The notes beneath the pieces are model-generated. The model saw nothing but the letters and a program-made list of their open reading frames with translations, made no database searches and was not told the origin of the DNA. A stretch of 64,000 nucleotides of DNA from Marininema halotolerans (GTDB lineage Bacteria > Bacillota > Bacilli > Thermoactinomycetales > DSM-45169). The position numbers and the translations under genes were made by a program. The stretch covers positions 108,990 through 172,989 of the forward strand of contig NZ_FPAA01000009.1 in the NCBI RefSeq assembly GCF_900116235.1, in the 5' to 3' direction. Below, one piece after another: positions 36,711 to 45,018 of the stretch (position 1 is its first letter; every line of letters starts with the position of its first letter).

Positions 36711-37085
36711 TCATTCGACAACAGCAATCGCTTCGATTTCGACACGTGCACCTTTAGGGAGTTGTGCGACCTGCACACATGAACGAGCAGGGCGGTGGTC
36801 ACCAAACCACTCCCCGTATATATGATTGACTTGTTGAAAATCATCCATGTCCATCAGGAATATGGTTGTTTTTACAACACGGTTTAAATCCGCATTCGCT
36901 GCTTGAAGAACGGCTTGTATGTTTTTCATCACTTGATGGGTTTGTGCTTCAATATCACCTTCAACTAACACCCCATCGATTGTGAGAGGAATCTGCCCGG
37001 AAGCAAAGATAAAGGATCCGGTGCGAATAGCTTGTGAATAAGGGCCAATTGCTTGAGGCGCTTGATTAGTATGGATTCGTTCCAT
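36711..37085 (-). CDS. ridA: 2-iminobutanoate/2-iminopropanoate deaminase RidA
   Basis: RidA (YabJ) hydrolyses reactive enamine/imine intermediates from PLP enzymes. The 124-residue trimeric-family protein has IHTNQAPQAIGPYSQAI at the N-terminus, FASGQIPL, the substrate arginine in HRPARSCVQV (near residue 100) and KGARVEIEAIA. The ATG at 37083-37085 has GGGAGG eight bases upstream; the seven-codon longer frame lacks one. It overlaps the end of purR by 20 bases, as in B. subtilis. Confidence 0.96.
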   Translation of the reverse strand: MERIHTNQAPQAIGPYSQAIRTGSFIFASGQIPLTIDGVLVEGDIEAQTHQVMKNIQAVLQAANADLNRVVKTTIFLMDMDDFQQVNHIYGEWFGDHRPARSCVQVAQLPKGARVEIEAIAVVE

Positions 37086-37914
37086 CGAAAAAACCTCCCG
37101 GTCCAAATAAGTTCCCTAACTCTACGGCAATTCTTCGATTTTTCACATCCACGTCCGTGACTGTGGCGAGGGACATCGAGTGTTCCACTAACCGTTCATC
37201 CACCCGAGAGTCTGCCATGATACCGATCCCTACGACTTCCGCTCGGAACTCGCCCATTAAATCAATCATCCCTTGTACGGTTCCGCCAGCCTTCATAAAA
37301 TCATCAATAATTAATACCTTCGACCCCTCCGAAAAACTACGTCGTGCTAGGGAAAGGCTACCTAAGCGCTTACTCGATCCAGAAACGGTATTGATTGTCA
37401 CCACCGATCCTTCAGTGATGCGGCTATCGCGACGAACAATAGCAACCGGTAAGCCAAGGAAGGAGGCAGTGGCATAGGCAAGGGGGATCCCCTTTGTTTC
37501 CACAGTCACCACCACATCGGCACCACTATGGCTAAAAACAGTCGCCCAAAGACGTCCAATATCCCGTACGAACTGGGCATCTCCCAATAAATCAGATAAA
37601 TATAAATATCCACCAGGTAAAATTCGATCTGGATTTTCCAGGTGAGTACACAATCGTTTTGATATCACCAAAGCATCGTAATCATTCGCCTTTGGTAAAT
37701 ATCGCACCCCACCCGCTGCCCCTGAAACCGTCTCCAAAAGACCTGTGCCTTCTTCACGGAAGGTTTCATGGATAATGGCTAAATCTTCACTAATCGATGA
37801 TTTTGCAGCCTGATATCGCTCTGCAAAGGCGCTAAGGGATATTAAGCGATGGGGTTGCTCGAGAAGTTGCCTCGTCATATCCACTAAACGGGCACTCCGT
37901 TTCCACTTTTTCAT
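37066..37914 (-). CDS. purR: Pur operon repressor PurR
   Basis: PurR binds PurBoxes and represses purine genes; PRPP relieves it. The 282-residue protein has an N-terminal winged-helix domain (about residues 1-75). A phosphoribosyltransferase-like domain with the PRPP motif KVLIIDDFMKAGGT (near residue 200) follows. KRSARLVDMTRQLLEQPHRLI is typical of the family N-terminus. GGAGG stands seven bases before the ATG. Confidence 0.97.
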   Translation of the reverse strand: MKKWKRSARLVDMTRQLLEQPHRLISLSAFAERYQAAKSSISEDLAIIHETFREEGTGLLETVSGAAGGVRYLPKANDYDALVISKRLCTHLENPDRILPGGYLYLSDLLGDAQFVRDIGRLWATVFSHSGADVVVTVETKGIPLAYATASFLGLPVAIVRRDSRITEGSVVTINTVSGSSKRLGSLSLARRSFSEGSKVLIIDDFMKAGGTVQGMIDLMGEFRAEVVGIGIMADSRVDERLVEHSMSLATVTDVDVKNRRIAVELGNLFGPGGFFDGTNPY

Positions 37915-37971
37915 CCTACATCCTCCGAAAACCCGAATGACTTTTCATAATTTATACCATATTGTTCGGAT

Positions 37972-38847
37972 TTATTCAATAGAACCTTCTTCTAGACCCC
38001 CAAGCATGCGGACCGCATACACTTGTCGACAAAATCCACGTAACCCATTTACCACACGGCGAGCCACGGACTCCTTGTTCACTAATCCAAAGACAGTAGG
38101 ACCACTCCCTGACATTAAAACGCCATTTGCTCCAAAGGTAGCCATCCTCTCCTTGAGAAAGCGTACTTTTGGATAGGCTTCGAGGGTCACATTCTCTAGA
38201 ACGTTACCGAGTTGATCACACATCTGATTAAAATCTTGGTTTTCAAGGGCATGAAGCATCCCTTCCAAGTTTGGATGAGAAGTCACCTTCTCCATTTTTA
38301 ACGCTTGGAATACTTCTGCTGTCGATACTCCATGGGGTGGCTTCGCTAGGACAACCCAACAAGGAGGGGGGGTAGGCAAAGGCGTAAGTTGCTCTCCCCG
38401 TCCACGAGCAATGGCGGTGCCGCCTCGCACGCAAAAGGGCACATCTGAGCCAAGGGCTAATCCCAGCTCTGCTAGTTCCTCCATCGACAGACCTAAATTC
38501 CACATGGTATTTAACCCACGCAGGGTTGCAGCAGCATCCGCGCTTCCTCCAGCAAGACCCGCTGCAACAGGAATTCGTTTATGAATCAGAATATGAATCC
38601 CTTTTGTAATGCCAAATCGTTCTTTGACGAGGACCGCTGCCCGATAAGCTAAATTACGATCATCAAAGGGAACGAAGCCCGAGGTGCTCTGCAAGCGGAT
38701 TCCTCCGGTTGTTTCTGTTAAATCAATGCGATCCGCAAGATCAACCGTAGTCATCACCATTTCTAAATCATGGTATCCATCAGGACGTTTATGTAAGACA
38801 TCCAGCGTTAAGTTTATTTTGGCTGGCGCTTTTACGGAGATATCCAC
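37972..38847 (-). CDS. ispE: 4-diphosphocytidyl-2-C-methyl-D-erythritol kinase
   Basis: IspE is the GHMP kinase of the MEP isoprenoid pathway. The 291-residue protein has [14 protein letters not shown] at the N-terminus with the catalytic lysine, the ATP loop [17 protein letters not shown] (near residue 95) and [13 protein letters not shown] (near 245). The frame opens 13 codons earlier at 38886. GAGGGGG lies nine bases before the GTG at 38845-38847, and that start matches homologues. Confidence 0.95.
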   Translation of the reverse strand: MDISVKAPAKINLTLDVLHKRPDGYHDLEMVMTTVDLADRIDLTETTGGIRLQSTSGFVPFDDRNLAYRAAVLVKERFGITKGIHILIHKRIPVAAGLAGGSADAAATLRGLNTMWNLGLSMEELAELGLALGSDVPFCVRGGTAIARGRGEQLTPLPTPPPCWVVLAKPPHGVSTAEVFQALKMEKVTSHPNLEGMLHALENQDFNQMCDQLGNVLENVTLEAYPKVRFLKERMATFGANGVLMSGSGPTVFGLVNKESVARRVVNGLRGFCRQVYAVRMLGGLEEGSIE

Positions 38848-38954
38848 CCGTGCTTTCCCCCTCTCTATATTCTCTTGCAGTTTCATGTTATGTCATGACC
38901 CGTTCATTGGTCGGCTTATTTATTGTAACACGAGCTCAGACCCCTTAAAAGCTG

Positions 38955-38989
38955 AAACAAAAGCGGTCGGGGGAGTCCCCCGACCGCTT
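38955..38989 (-). terminator. Intrinsic terminator of sspF
   Basis: AAGCGGTCGGGGG and CCCCCGACCGCTT form a 13-bp perfect GC-rich stem with a 3-base loop, followed by TTTTGTTTC on the minus strand. Confidence 0.92.
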
Positions 38990-39012
38990 GCCTGTGGCTG
39001 ACGTTTCTTTGG

Positions 39013-39189
39013 TTATCGCTTGGCCATACGTTCTTCGGCCAGCTGGATTGCACGTTTCACCATATTACCGGCGTCCCGAGTCGTAATTCCGCCCCAGCCA
39101 TCACGCTGAACAACGTCGTAAAATCCTAATTCCTTAGCCAATTCCACTTTTAAGGCTTCAGACATGATACCCCGACGTGCCAATGCCAT
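39013..39189 (-). CDS. sspF: Small acid-soluble spore protein, SspF-like alpha/beta type
   Basis: A 58-codon gene. It reads [14 protein letters not shown], then [30 protein letters not shown] and a short basic end. This is the alpha/beta SASP pattern: a germination-protease-like acidic-aliphatic segment followed by the DNA-binding GxxTxRxxGxMVK-type helix. SspF is a minor DNA-coating spore protein. GGAGG precedes the ATG. In B. subtilis sspF likewise lies between ispE and veg. Its own terminator follows. Confidence 0.93.
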   Translation of the reverse strand: MALARRGIMSEALKVELAKELGFYDVVQRDGWGGITTRDAGNMVKRAIQLAEERMAKR

Positions 39190-39218
39190 TCCCCCTCCGC
39201 CTTCACCTCAGGCCCCCT

Positions 39219-39225
39219 TAGTATG
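39219..39225 (-). promoter_or_regulatory. Sigma-F/G-type -10 element before sspF
   Basis: CATACTA on the minus strand is a perfect sigma-G -10 hexamer-plus-one, 30 bp before the sspF start codon. No good TGMATA -35 stands at 17-18 bp, so confidence is moderate. Confidence 0.4.
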
Positions 39226-39232
39226 AGTCAAT

Positions 39233-39249
39233 GGGGAGAAGATCTCCCC
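39233..39249. repeat. Short perfect hairpin between nrdB and sspF
   Basis: GGGGAGA and TCTCCCC form a 7-bp stem with a 3-base loop 20 bp after the nrdB stop codon. No T tract follows; it may weakly terminate or stabilise the nrdAB mRNA 3' end. Confidence 0.4.
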
Positions 39250-39269
39250 TCCCAAACCCTACCATCCGT

Positions 39270-40304
39270 TTATAAGTCGTCAAATCCATTATCCACGGAT
39301 ACCTTGGTATATGAGCGGGATTTTCCTTCGAAAAAATCTTGTTTTCCTTGGTTTACATCCTCATAAGCAACAATCCAACGCATGGGATTGGTACGATAAC
39401 CTGGGAATGGGGGTTCCATTCCCATTTCACGTACCCGTTTATTAGCCATAAATCGAATGTATGAGCGAAGGTCATCGATGGTTACCCCGTCAAAACGGTT
39501 CCCCACAATGTACTCACCCCAGCGAATTTCCAACTCCGCAGCGGTACGGAAAGTTTCTGTCACAAATTGCCGCGTCTCATTGTCATCTAACTCAGGATGT
39601 TCAACCAGTAACTCTCTGAAGATCTGTGTAAAGAGACGAACATGCAGTTGTTCATCGCGATTAATATAATTAATCATCGCTGCAGAAGCCACCATTTTCT
39701 GATTACGCGCCAAATTGTAGAAGAAGGCAAAACCTGAGTAAAAATTGAGCCCCTCTAGGACAATATCGTAGACGATGGATTTTAGAAACGTCCGAGGTGT
39801 TGGATTTTCTGTAAAGTCTTCATACCCTTGTGCGATAAAATCATTTCGCTCTCGTAGGATTTCATCATGCTTCCAATACTCAAAGATCTCATCTTGCTCT
39901 GACTTGGGTACCAAAGAAGAAAGTACGTAGGAATAAGACTGATTATGAACCACTTCCTGAAAGGATAGCACCGCCATCAGAGCAGAAAGACTGGAGTCCG
40001 TTAGGTAGTCAGCCACCTTCGCCGAATAATCCGTCTGAATGGAATCCAAAAAGGCGAGAAGTCCAATAATCCGCTTAAACGTAAAGCGTTCATCCTCGGA
40101 TAGGCGGGACCATTGCTTAATATCCTCAGCCATATTGATTTCAAAGGGTGTCCAAAAGTTCCCTAACATATTTTTATACATAGGATATGCCCAGGGGAAG
40201 CGACAATCATCCCAATTCAGTACATTGGATGATTGTCCATTGATAATTCCTGTGCTGGCATTGGGTGCCGTTACATCATAAAGTTTACGCTTCGTGATTT
40301 CCAT
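39270..40304 (-). CDS. nrdB: Class I ribonucleotide reductase, small (radical) subunit
   Basis: NrdB carries the diiron-tyrosyl radical that starts ribonucleotide reduction. The 344-residue ferritin-like protein has candidate metal ligands Asp87 (FLDSIQ), Glu117 and His120 (QEVVHNQSY), Glu184 (LEGLNF), and Glu218 and His221 (DEQLH). The radical Tyr124 is retained in the EVVHNQSY motif. Length is usual. It follows nrdA by 17 bp in one operon. The pair is not at this locus in B. subtilis. Confidence 0.96.
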   Translation of the reverse strand: MEITKRKLYDVTAPNASTGIINGQSSNVLNWDDCRFPWAYPMYKNMLGNFWTPFEINMAEDIKQWSRLSEDERFTFKRIIGLLAFLDSIQTDYSAKVADYLTDSSLSALMAVLSFQEVVHNQSYSYVLSSLVPKSEQDEIFEYWKHDEILRERNDFIAQGYEDFTENPTPRTFLKSIVYDIVLEGLNFYSGFAFFYNLARNQKMVASAAMINYINRDEQLHVRLFTQIFRELLVEHPELDDNETRQFVTETFRTAAELEIRWGEYIVGNRFDGVTIDDLRSYIRFMANKRVREMGMEPPFPGYRTNPMRWIVAYEDVNQGKQDFFEGKSRSYTKVSVDNGFDDL

Positions 40305-40321
40305 CCGCCTTCATCCTTTCA

Positions 40322-42580
40322 TCAGCTGGAGCAGCTTTCGCATTCGACGATCTCCGAAGAAGTCGAACGTGTATAGTAAGTCGTCTTCAGCCCCAGTTTC
40401 CATGCCTGGAGATGGATATCTAGGAGCTCCTTCGCTTTGATGTCATGGGTAACATAAATATTAAAGGACTGCGATTGATCGATATGCCGTTGACGAGCAG
40501 CATTTTGCTTGATGCTCCAATGGGCGTCGATCTGATGGGCAGGCTTATAATACCAAGTAGTCTTTGGTGACAGGTCTGGGGCCGTCACCGGAATCCGATA
40601 GTTCTTCTTCTCTTCACTGTATTCTTTCCGATATACAGGATCAATGGATGCAGTGCTTCCCGCAATAACTGACGTGCTCCCATTGGGTGCAACCGCCATT
40701 AACCAACCGTTCCGTATTCCCTGGCTTGCAATCGAAGTCCGTAGCTCATCCCAAGCTTCCCCTTGGTAGCCCCGTCTCTCAAAGTAAGCCCCTGTCTCCC
40801 ATTCACTTCCAGCAAAGGCGGGATATGATCCCTTCTCCACTGCTAATTCATAGGAGGATCGAATAACAAGTTGAGCAATTTTTTCATACAATTCATCCGC
40901 ATAGGTCACCGACTCTTCGGATTCCCACATAATTCCTTCCAATGCAAGTAAGTGATGCCATCCGAAGGTTCCTAGACCAATTGCACGATATTTTTGATTG
41001 GTCAACCGTGCTTGAAGAACTTCAATTGTGTTCAGGTCAATCACATTATCCAACATCCGAACTTGTATCGGAATCAACCGCTCTAATACCTTATCCGGTA
41101 CCGCACGCCCCAGGTTGATCGAAGACAAATTGCACACTACAAAATCTCCTGGGGTCTTCGTAACGACAATTTTCCCGTCCATGGTCGTCTCTTCCGTCAC
41201 GGTTGTCGCACTTTGATTTTGCAAGATTTCACTACATAGGTTCGAAGAATAGATCATCCCTTTATCTTTATTGGGGTTCATCCGATTCACTTCATCCCGA
41301 TAAAACATATAGGGGGTTCCGGTTTCTAATTGGGAGATCATCACCCGCTTCATAATCTCAATCGCGGGTACCGTTTTCCGAGATAGGGTTGAATGATTGA
41401 CACATTCCGCATAGCGTTCTCTAAAGGAGCCCGCACCCTTATTCTCATCATAAAAGTCCTCTAGTGAGTATCCCATCGTGCGACGTACTTCATGGGGATC
41501 GAATAGATGCCATTCTCCCCTCGCCTCAACGGTCTCCATGAAAAGGTCCGGCAAACAAACGCCCGTAAAAATATCGTGAGTTCGAAGACGTTCGTCTCCA
41601 TTGTTCAGTTTTGCATCGAGGAAAGAGAAAATATCTTTATGCCAAACATCCAGATACACCGCGATAGACCCTTGACGTTGCCCCAACTGATCCACACTAA
41701 CGGCTGTGTTGTTCAGTTGTTTCATCCAAGGAAGCACACCGGAACTGATCCCTTTAAACCCTTTAATATCACTTCCTCGGGAGCGAATCTTACCCAAATA
41801 AATACCGATTCCTCCTCCTCCTTTGGAAAGAGTAGCAACATCGGTATTACTATCGTAGATCCCACGTAAGGAGTCCTCCACCGTGTCAATAAAGCACGAA
41901 GATAATTGCCCATAATTTTTCCCTGCATTTGCAAAGGTAGGCGTCGCCACGGTCATATACAGGTTAGAGAGCGCCCAGTACGCTTCCTTTACCAAGGTTA
42001 ATCGATTCTCTTGGCTCTCATCGGACATTAAGGTCATCGCAATGATCAAAAAGCGCTCTTGAGGAAGTTCCCATACTTTGCCGTCATGATCCCGTGTCAA
42101 ATATCGATCCGCAAGCGTACGAAGGCCTACGTAAGTAAATAATCCATCGCGCTCGGGTACAATCACCTTTTCGAGTTCTTCCAATTCTGCGGGAGAATAA
42201 CGCTCTGTTAACAAAGGAGAATAAATCCCTTTTTCCATTAGCGTCTGTATGAGTCCTAGGAAGTTACCATAACCCTTTTTAAGGTTTCCGCCACGGTTTT
42301 TTGCTGCTTCCCGATAGAGAGACCATGTATGAATTTTTGCTGCTATGTATGTCCAGTCAGGAGTATCGGCTGTAATTTGTTCAAGGGCGTTTAAAATCAG
42401 TAGTCGATCCGCCTTGTCCCGATTCCATTCCTCTTTTTCTTCCAAACTATCTAAGGTTTTATCAATCCAATAGCGACCATCTAAGTGGGGATATTCCGCA
42501 ATTAAATGTTCAAGATCCGCTTTCAGCTCAGTCAGCCCAAGGGCCATTTCTGAAGTTTGTTCCAACTGGGTCGTCGACAT
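40322..42580 (-). CDS. nrdA: Class I ribonucleotide reductase, large (catalytic) subunit
   Basis: NrdA reduces ribonucleoside diphosphates to deoxy forms. The 752-residue protein has the ribonucleotide-binding LSSCFIDTVEDSL (first redox Cys, near residue 230) and the catalytic loop NLCSEI. The second Cys is in FVVCNLSSINLG (near 485), the tyrosine pair is in the late YYTRSTSS region, and the C-terminus CESCSS receives electrons. I see no N-terminal ATP-cone motif. The ATG at 42578-42580 has GAGGTGG seven bases upstream; the frame extends 10 codons further toward an upstream terminator hairpin. Confidence 0.96.
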   Translation of the reverse strand: MSTTQLEQTSEMALGLTELKADLEHLIAEYPHLDGRYWIDKTLDSLEEKEEWNRDKADRLLILNALEQITADTPDWTYIAAKIHTWSLYREAAKNRGGNLKKGYGNFLGLIQTLMEKGIYSPLLTERYSPAELEELEKVIVPERDGLFTYVGLRTLADRYLTRDHDGKVWELPQERFLIIAMTLMSDESQENRLTLVKEAYWALSNLYMTVATPTFANAGKNYGQLSSCFIDTVEDSLRGIYDSNTDVATLSKGGGGIGIYLGKIRSRGSDIKGFKGISSGVLPWMKQLNNTAVSVDQLGQRQGSIAVYLDVWHKDIFSFLDAKLNNGDERLRTHDIFTGVCLPDLFMETVEARGEWHLFDPHEVRRTMGYSLEDFYDENKGAGSFRERYAECVNHSTLSRKTVPAIEIMKRVMISQLETGTPYMFYRDEVNRMNPNKDKGMIYSSNLCSEILQNQSATTVTEETTMDGKIVVTKTPGDFVVCNLSSINLGRAVPDKVLERLIPIQVRMLDNVIDLNTIEVLQARLTNQKYRAIGLGTFGWHHLLALEGIMWESEESVTYADELYEKIAQLVIRSSYELAVEKGSYPAFAGSEWETGAYFERRGYQGEAWDELRTSIASQGIRNGWLMAVAPNGSTSVIAGSTASIDPVYRKEYSEEKKNYRIPVTAPDLSPKTTWYYKPAHQIDAHWSIKQNAARQRHIDQSQSFNIYVTHDIKAKELLDIHLQAWKLGLKTTYYTRSTSSEIVECESCSS

Positions 42581-42609
42581 GACTTGTCCACCTCTCTGAT
42601 TAATTGCCA

Positions 42610-42638
42610 TATAAAACGCCGTCCGAGTATGGACGGCG
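42610..42638 (-). terminator. Intrinsic terminator in the nrdA leader (possible attenuator)
   Basis: CGCCGTCC and GGACGGCG form an 8-bp perfect GC stem with a 6-base loop, then TTTTATAT on the minus strand. It ends only 30 bp before the nrdA start codon, downstream of the likely promoter, so it could control entry into nrdAB. Confidence 0.75.
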
Positions 42639-43018
42639 GGGCGTTAACACCAGGATCCATAGAAGCGAGTCAAAAACCGGAGACTCATCAGGAATTCACT
42701 TCCCACCGATTCATGACCCTTCTTTTATGTCACCTTGCTTCCCTATTCACCGAAAAATCGAAGATCCGGTAGATTCAGGCGAAACACCCGTTCCTTCCAA
42801 ACCCTGATCCGTATATGAAGGGTTGTTCTCACTGGCAACCCCTTTTTAAAATGGGGTTCTACGCCTTGTCCACGATCAACTAGTTATAATACGTAACACC
42901 AAATCAAGTCGCGGCGTGCACAAACCCTATTCATCAAACTCTCTTATTCTCACGCTCAGCGATCCAGCCAAACCACAACATCTTGTGTTTTGATTTTTAA
43001 AAAACGTCTATATATACG
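42639..43018 (-). promoter_or_regulatory. Long structured 5' leader of nrdAB, candidate regulatory RNA
   Basis: About 380 nt without coding potential lie between the promoter and the leader terminator. Several hairpins are visible on the minus strand: AACCCC/GGGGTT (about 42837-42858), AACCCT/AGGGTT (about 42798-42823), ACCG/CGGT (about 42747-42768) and GAGTC/GACTC (about 42666-42686). AATAGGGAAGCAAGGTG (about 42728-42746) faintly recalls the start of cobalamin riboswitches, but no B12 box follows. I cannot assign an RNA family. Confidence 0.5.
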
Positions 43019-43047
43019 ATTTTACATGACTCATCCATCGGGTGCAA
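43019..43047 (-). promoter_or_regulatory. Probable sigma-A promoter of nrdAB
   Basis: TTGCAC (43042-43047), 17 bp, TAAAAT (43019-43024) on the minus strand, directly after the veg terminator. It would start a leader of about 430 nt. Confidence 0.5.
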
Positions 43048-43064
43048 GGAAAAATTCCACACAA

Positions 43065-43091
43065 TAAAAAACCGAACCTGGGACGGTTCGG
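43065..43091 (-). terminator. Intrinsic terminator of veg
   Basis: CCGAACC and GGTTCGG pair around a 6-base loop, followed by six T and ATT on the minus strand, 41 bp after the veg stop codon. Confidence 0.9.
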
Positions 43092-43131
43092 ATGGGTGAA
43101 GCTTAGCAACGGCACCTTGCGTTTCAAGCGC

Positions 43132-43413
43132 TCATTGGGGATTCTTTACATAACGCACAGGGACTTGTCCTTCATCTTGAAAAACGGTCAGCTCCACAGT
43201 TTCTGTCAAGATATCCGCATAACTGTACGATACACGCTCGAAAGAGTGTTGTTCTTCGTCCAACTTCACAATGAAGACGGAGGGGTATGTTTCTTCTAGA
43301 ACCCCACTTCGTTCAATGGTCTTACGACGTCCGCTGTTGGCCTTTAATCGGATTTTCTGTCCAATGTAACTTTCCAACGTCCGTTTTATCTCAGATAGCG
43401 CATTCCTACCCAT
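43132..43413 (-). CDS. veg: Veg protein (biofilm-related)
   Basis: Veg is a small, strongly expressed protein that stimulates biofilm formation through SinR in B. subtilis. The 93-residue product has the family core [30 protein letters not shown] and [19 protein letters not shown]. The ATG at 43411-43413 has GAGGTGG about nine bases upstream. The frame extends six codons further without support. Two consensus promoters in tandem precede it, in keeping with the famous strength of the veg promoter. Confidence 0.95.
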   Translation of the reverse strand: MGRNALSEIKRTLESYIGQKIRLKANSGRRKTIERSGVLEETYPSVFIVKLDEEQHSFERVSYSYADILTETVELTVFQDEGQVPVRYVKNPQ

Positions 43414-43440
43414 ATGACTCGACCACCTCACTCATCAAGC

Positions 43441-43469
43441 ATTATATCACGGTAAGGACAGGTTGTCAA
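43441..43469 (-). promoter_or_regulatory. veg promoter P1, exact sigma-A consensus
   Basis: TTGACA (43464-43469), 17 bp, TATAAT (43441-43446) on the minus strand, with ideal spacing. Confidence 0.92.
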
Positions 43470-43476
43470 AAGTTGA

Positions 43477-43506
43477 ATTATAGCAAGGGGAAAACCCTTA
43501 TGTCAA
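43477..43506 (-). promoter_or_regulatory. veg promoter P2, exact sigma-A hexamers
   Basis: TTGACA (43501-43506), 18 bp, TATAAT (43477-43482) on the minus strand, immediately upstream of P1. Both hexamers are perfect. Confidence 0.9.
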
Positions 43507-43564
43507 CGGGTTTTTTTTGATTTGACAGGAATAGTGGGATCTCGACATGATATGGGGGAGGATT

Positions 43565-43595
43565 GGAAAAATAAACCCCCCAATCGGGGGGTTAT
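43565..43595 (-). terminator. Intrinsic terminator of the YkuK-like gene
   Basis: AACCCCCC and GGGGGGTT pair around a 4-base loop; TTTATTTTT follows on the minus strand. It begins a few bases after the stop codon. Confidence 0.9.
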
Positions 43596-43598
43596 TCA

Positions 43599-44072
43599 TT
43601 ATTTAGTAAAGCGATCAGCTACCGCACTCGCAGCATAAGCATCCGGTTTGATTTTGGCAGTGTAACCGACGGCTGTCACCCACCCTACCACTTCCTGAAT
43701 CAACTTCCTCGTTTCACCTTTACGACCCACATCCAGATGTACTTCCACAGGAAGGTCCCAGGAAGCACTAAAGAAATCTTTCTCCTTAAGCATGTCCATG
43801 CATGCTAGACTGTACTCCGTCTCTTTATAGATCCGATATCGCAAGTCAAGCAAAGGACGGCTTTTTTTCTTTGAGTAATAAAACAGCGCGCCTTTTCCAA
43901 CACGATGAATGATAATCGCCGTCACAAACAACGTTCCGCGATGACTGGTTTGTGAATCGGTACCGATCACCATTTTATAGGTTGAGGAACGATCTTCCTC
44001 AATATACGCGTAGATTTCTGAGATCATCTGATCGAGTTCTAAACGGCCTTTGCGAGGATGGAAGAATTGCAA
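43599..44072 (-). CDS. YkuK family (DUF458) RNase H-like protein
   Basis: The 157-residue product has the YkuK pattern: FHPRKGRLELDQMISEIYAYIEED, then MVIGTDSQTSHRGTLFVTAI (near residues 34-53), VEVHLDVGRKGETRKLIQEVVGWV and KPDAYAASAVADRFTK. The conserved Asp in GTDSQ, HLDVG and KPDAYA would fit an RNase H-like metal site. Activity and role are not established. The start is a TTG at 44070-44072 with GGAGGGG six bases before it. In B. subtilis yabG lies around here; it is missing. Confidence 0.85.
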   Translation of the reverse strand: MQFFHPRKGRLELDQMISEIYAYIEEDRSSTYKMVIGTDSQTSHRGTLFVTAIIIHRVGKGALFYYSKKKSRPLLDLRYRIYKETEYSLACMDMLKEKDFFSASWDLPVEVHLDVGRKGETRKLIQEVVGWVTAVGYTAKIKPDAYAASAVADRFTK

Positions 44073-44136
44073 TGGGTTCCCCTCCGGGCTCTACCGAACC
44101 ATGTCGGTAACTTCTACCCTACTATTATATGAATCA

Positions 44137-45018
44137 TCAAGCGTGTTCATCCAATCGTTCGTCTAGAAAGTTGGTAAAATGGGCGAACTCTTCAAGGGAG
44201 AGTGTCTCTCCCCTGCGTTTCGGGTCGATCCCTGCCTCCTCTAGCCAAAGAGTAATTTCTCCTTTACGCTTGCCACCAAAGAGACCAGCAGAAATCGCAT
44301 TCGGAAGGGTTTTTCGCCGCTGTCCAAATGACGCCCGAACCACCCTGAAAAACAAACCCTCATTGTTTACAGCCACTGGAGGCTTAGGACGAATCTTTAA
44401 CCGAATGACTGCAGAATCCACTTGAGGTGGCGGCATAAATACATGGGCAGGTACCAGGGTCACCCACTCAGGTTCTGTAAAATATTGCGTGGTAACGGTA
44501 ATCGATCCATATGCTTTGGTACCCGGTTCTGAGGTCAATCGTTCAGCGACTTCCTTTTGTACCATAATGACAATGGAATCAAGAGGAAGGCGCTCCTCCA
44601 AGAGACGCATCAGAATCGGGGACGTAACATAATAAGGGAGATTCGCTACGACATGACGCTTTTTACAATCACCCAGGTGCTCCTCAATTACCTGATGAAG
44701 ATCAACCTTCATTGCATCACCATGGAGAATCGTTACATGAGGATAGGCAACAAAGAGCTCTTGCAAAATCGGGAGAAGGCGTTGATCGAGCTCAACTGCG
44801 ATCACGGACTTCGCTTCTTCCGCAAGATGTTCCGTCAACGCACCAATCCCAGGACCAATCTCCAATACACCCGCGTTCTCATCTAAATCTGCAGCTTCTA
44901 CAATTTGGTGTAAAACATGATCCTCTGTAAGAAAATTTTGGCCCAGGCTCTTTTTTAAATGCAACCCATGGCGACGTAATATTTCTCTAGTGCGAGTAGT
45001 AATTCTTCCTTCAGCCAC
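44137..45018 (-). CDS. ksgA: 16S rRNA dimethyladenosine transferase
   Basis: KsgA (RsmA) dimethylates two adjacent adenosines in helix 45 of 16S rRNA. The 293-residue protein has KKSLGQNFL, the SAM motif LEIGPGIGALTEHL (near residue 52) and the catalytic NLPYYVTSP (near 127). The open frame reaches 45129, but those extra codons run inside rnmV. GGGAGG stands six bases before the GTG at 45016-45018, which overlaps the rnmV stop by eight bases, the usual coupled arrangement. Confidence 0.96.
   Translation of the reverse strand: MAEGRITTRTREILRRHGLHLKKSLGQNFLTEDHVLHQIVEAADLDENAGVLEIGPGIGALTEHLAEEAKSVIAVELDQRLLPILQELFVAYPHVTILHGDAMKVDLHQVIEEHLGDCKKRHVVANLPYYVTSPILMRLLEERLPLDSIVIMVQKEVAERLTSEPGTKAYGSITVTTQYFTEPEWVTLVPAHVFMPPPQVDSAVIRLKIRPKPPVAVNNEGLFFRVVRASFGQRRKTLPNAISAGLFGGKRKGEITLWLEEAGIDPKRRGETLSLEEFAHFTNFLDERLDEHA

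Noticed and set aside
42661..42780. Cobalamin riboswitch in the nrdA leader
   Set aside because: Only one short string (AATAGGGAAG...GGTG) fits; the CCCGCAACTG-type segment and the B12 box are not present. Kept only as a weak hint within the leader.
43000..43022. NrdR box before nrdA
   Set aside because: The TATATATA core there is flanked by bases that do not match the NrdR consensus, and a pair of boxes at the usual spacing is lacking.
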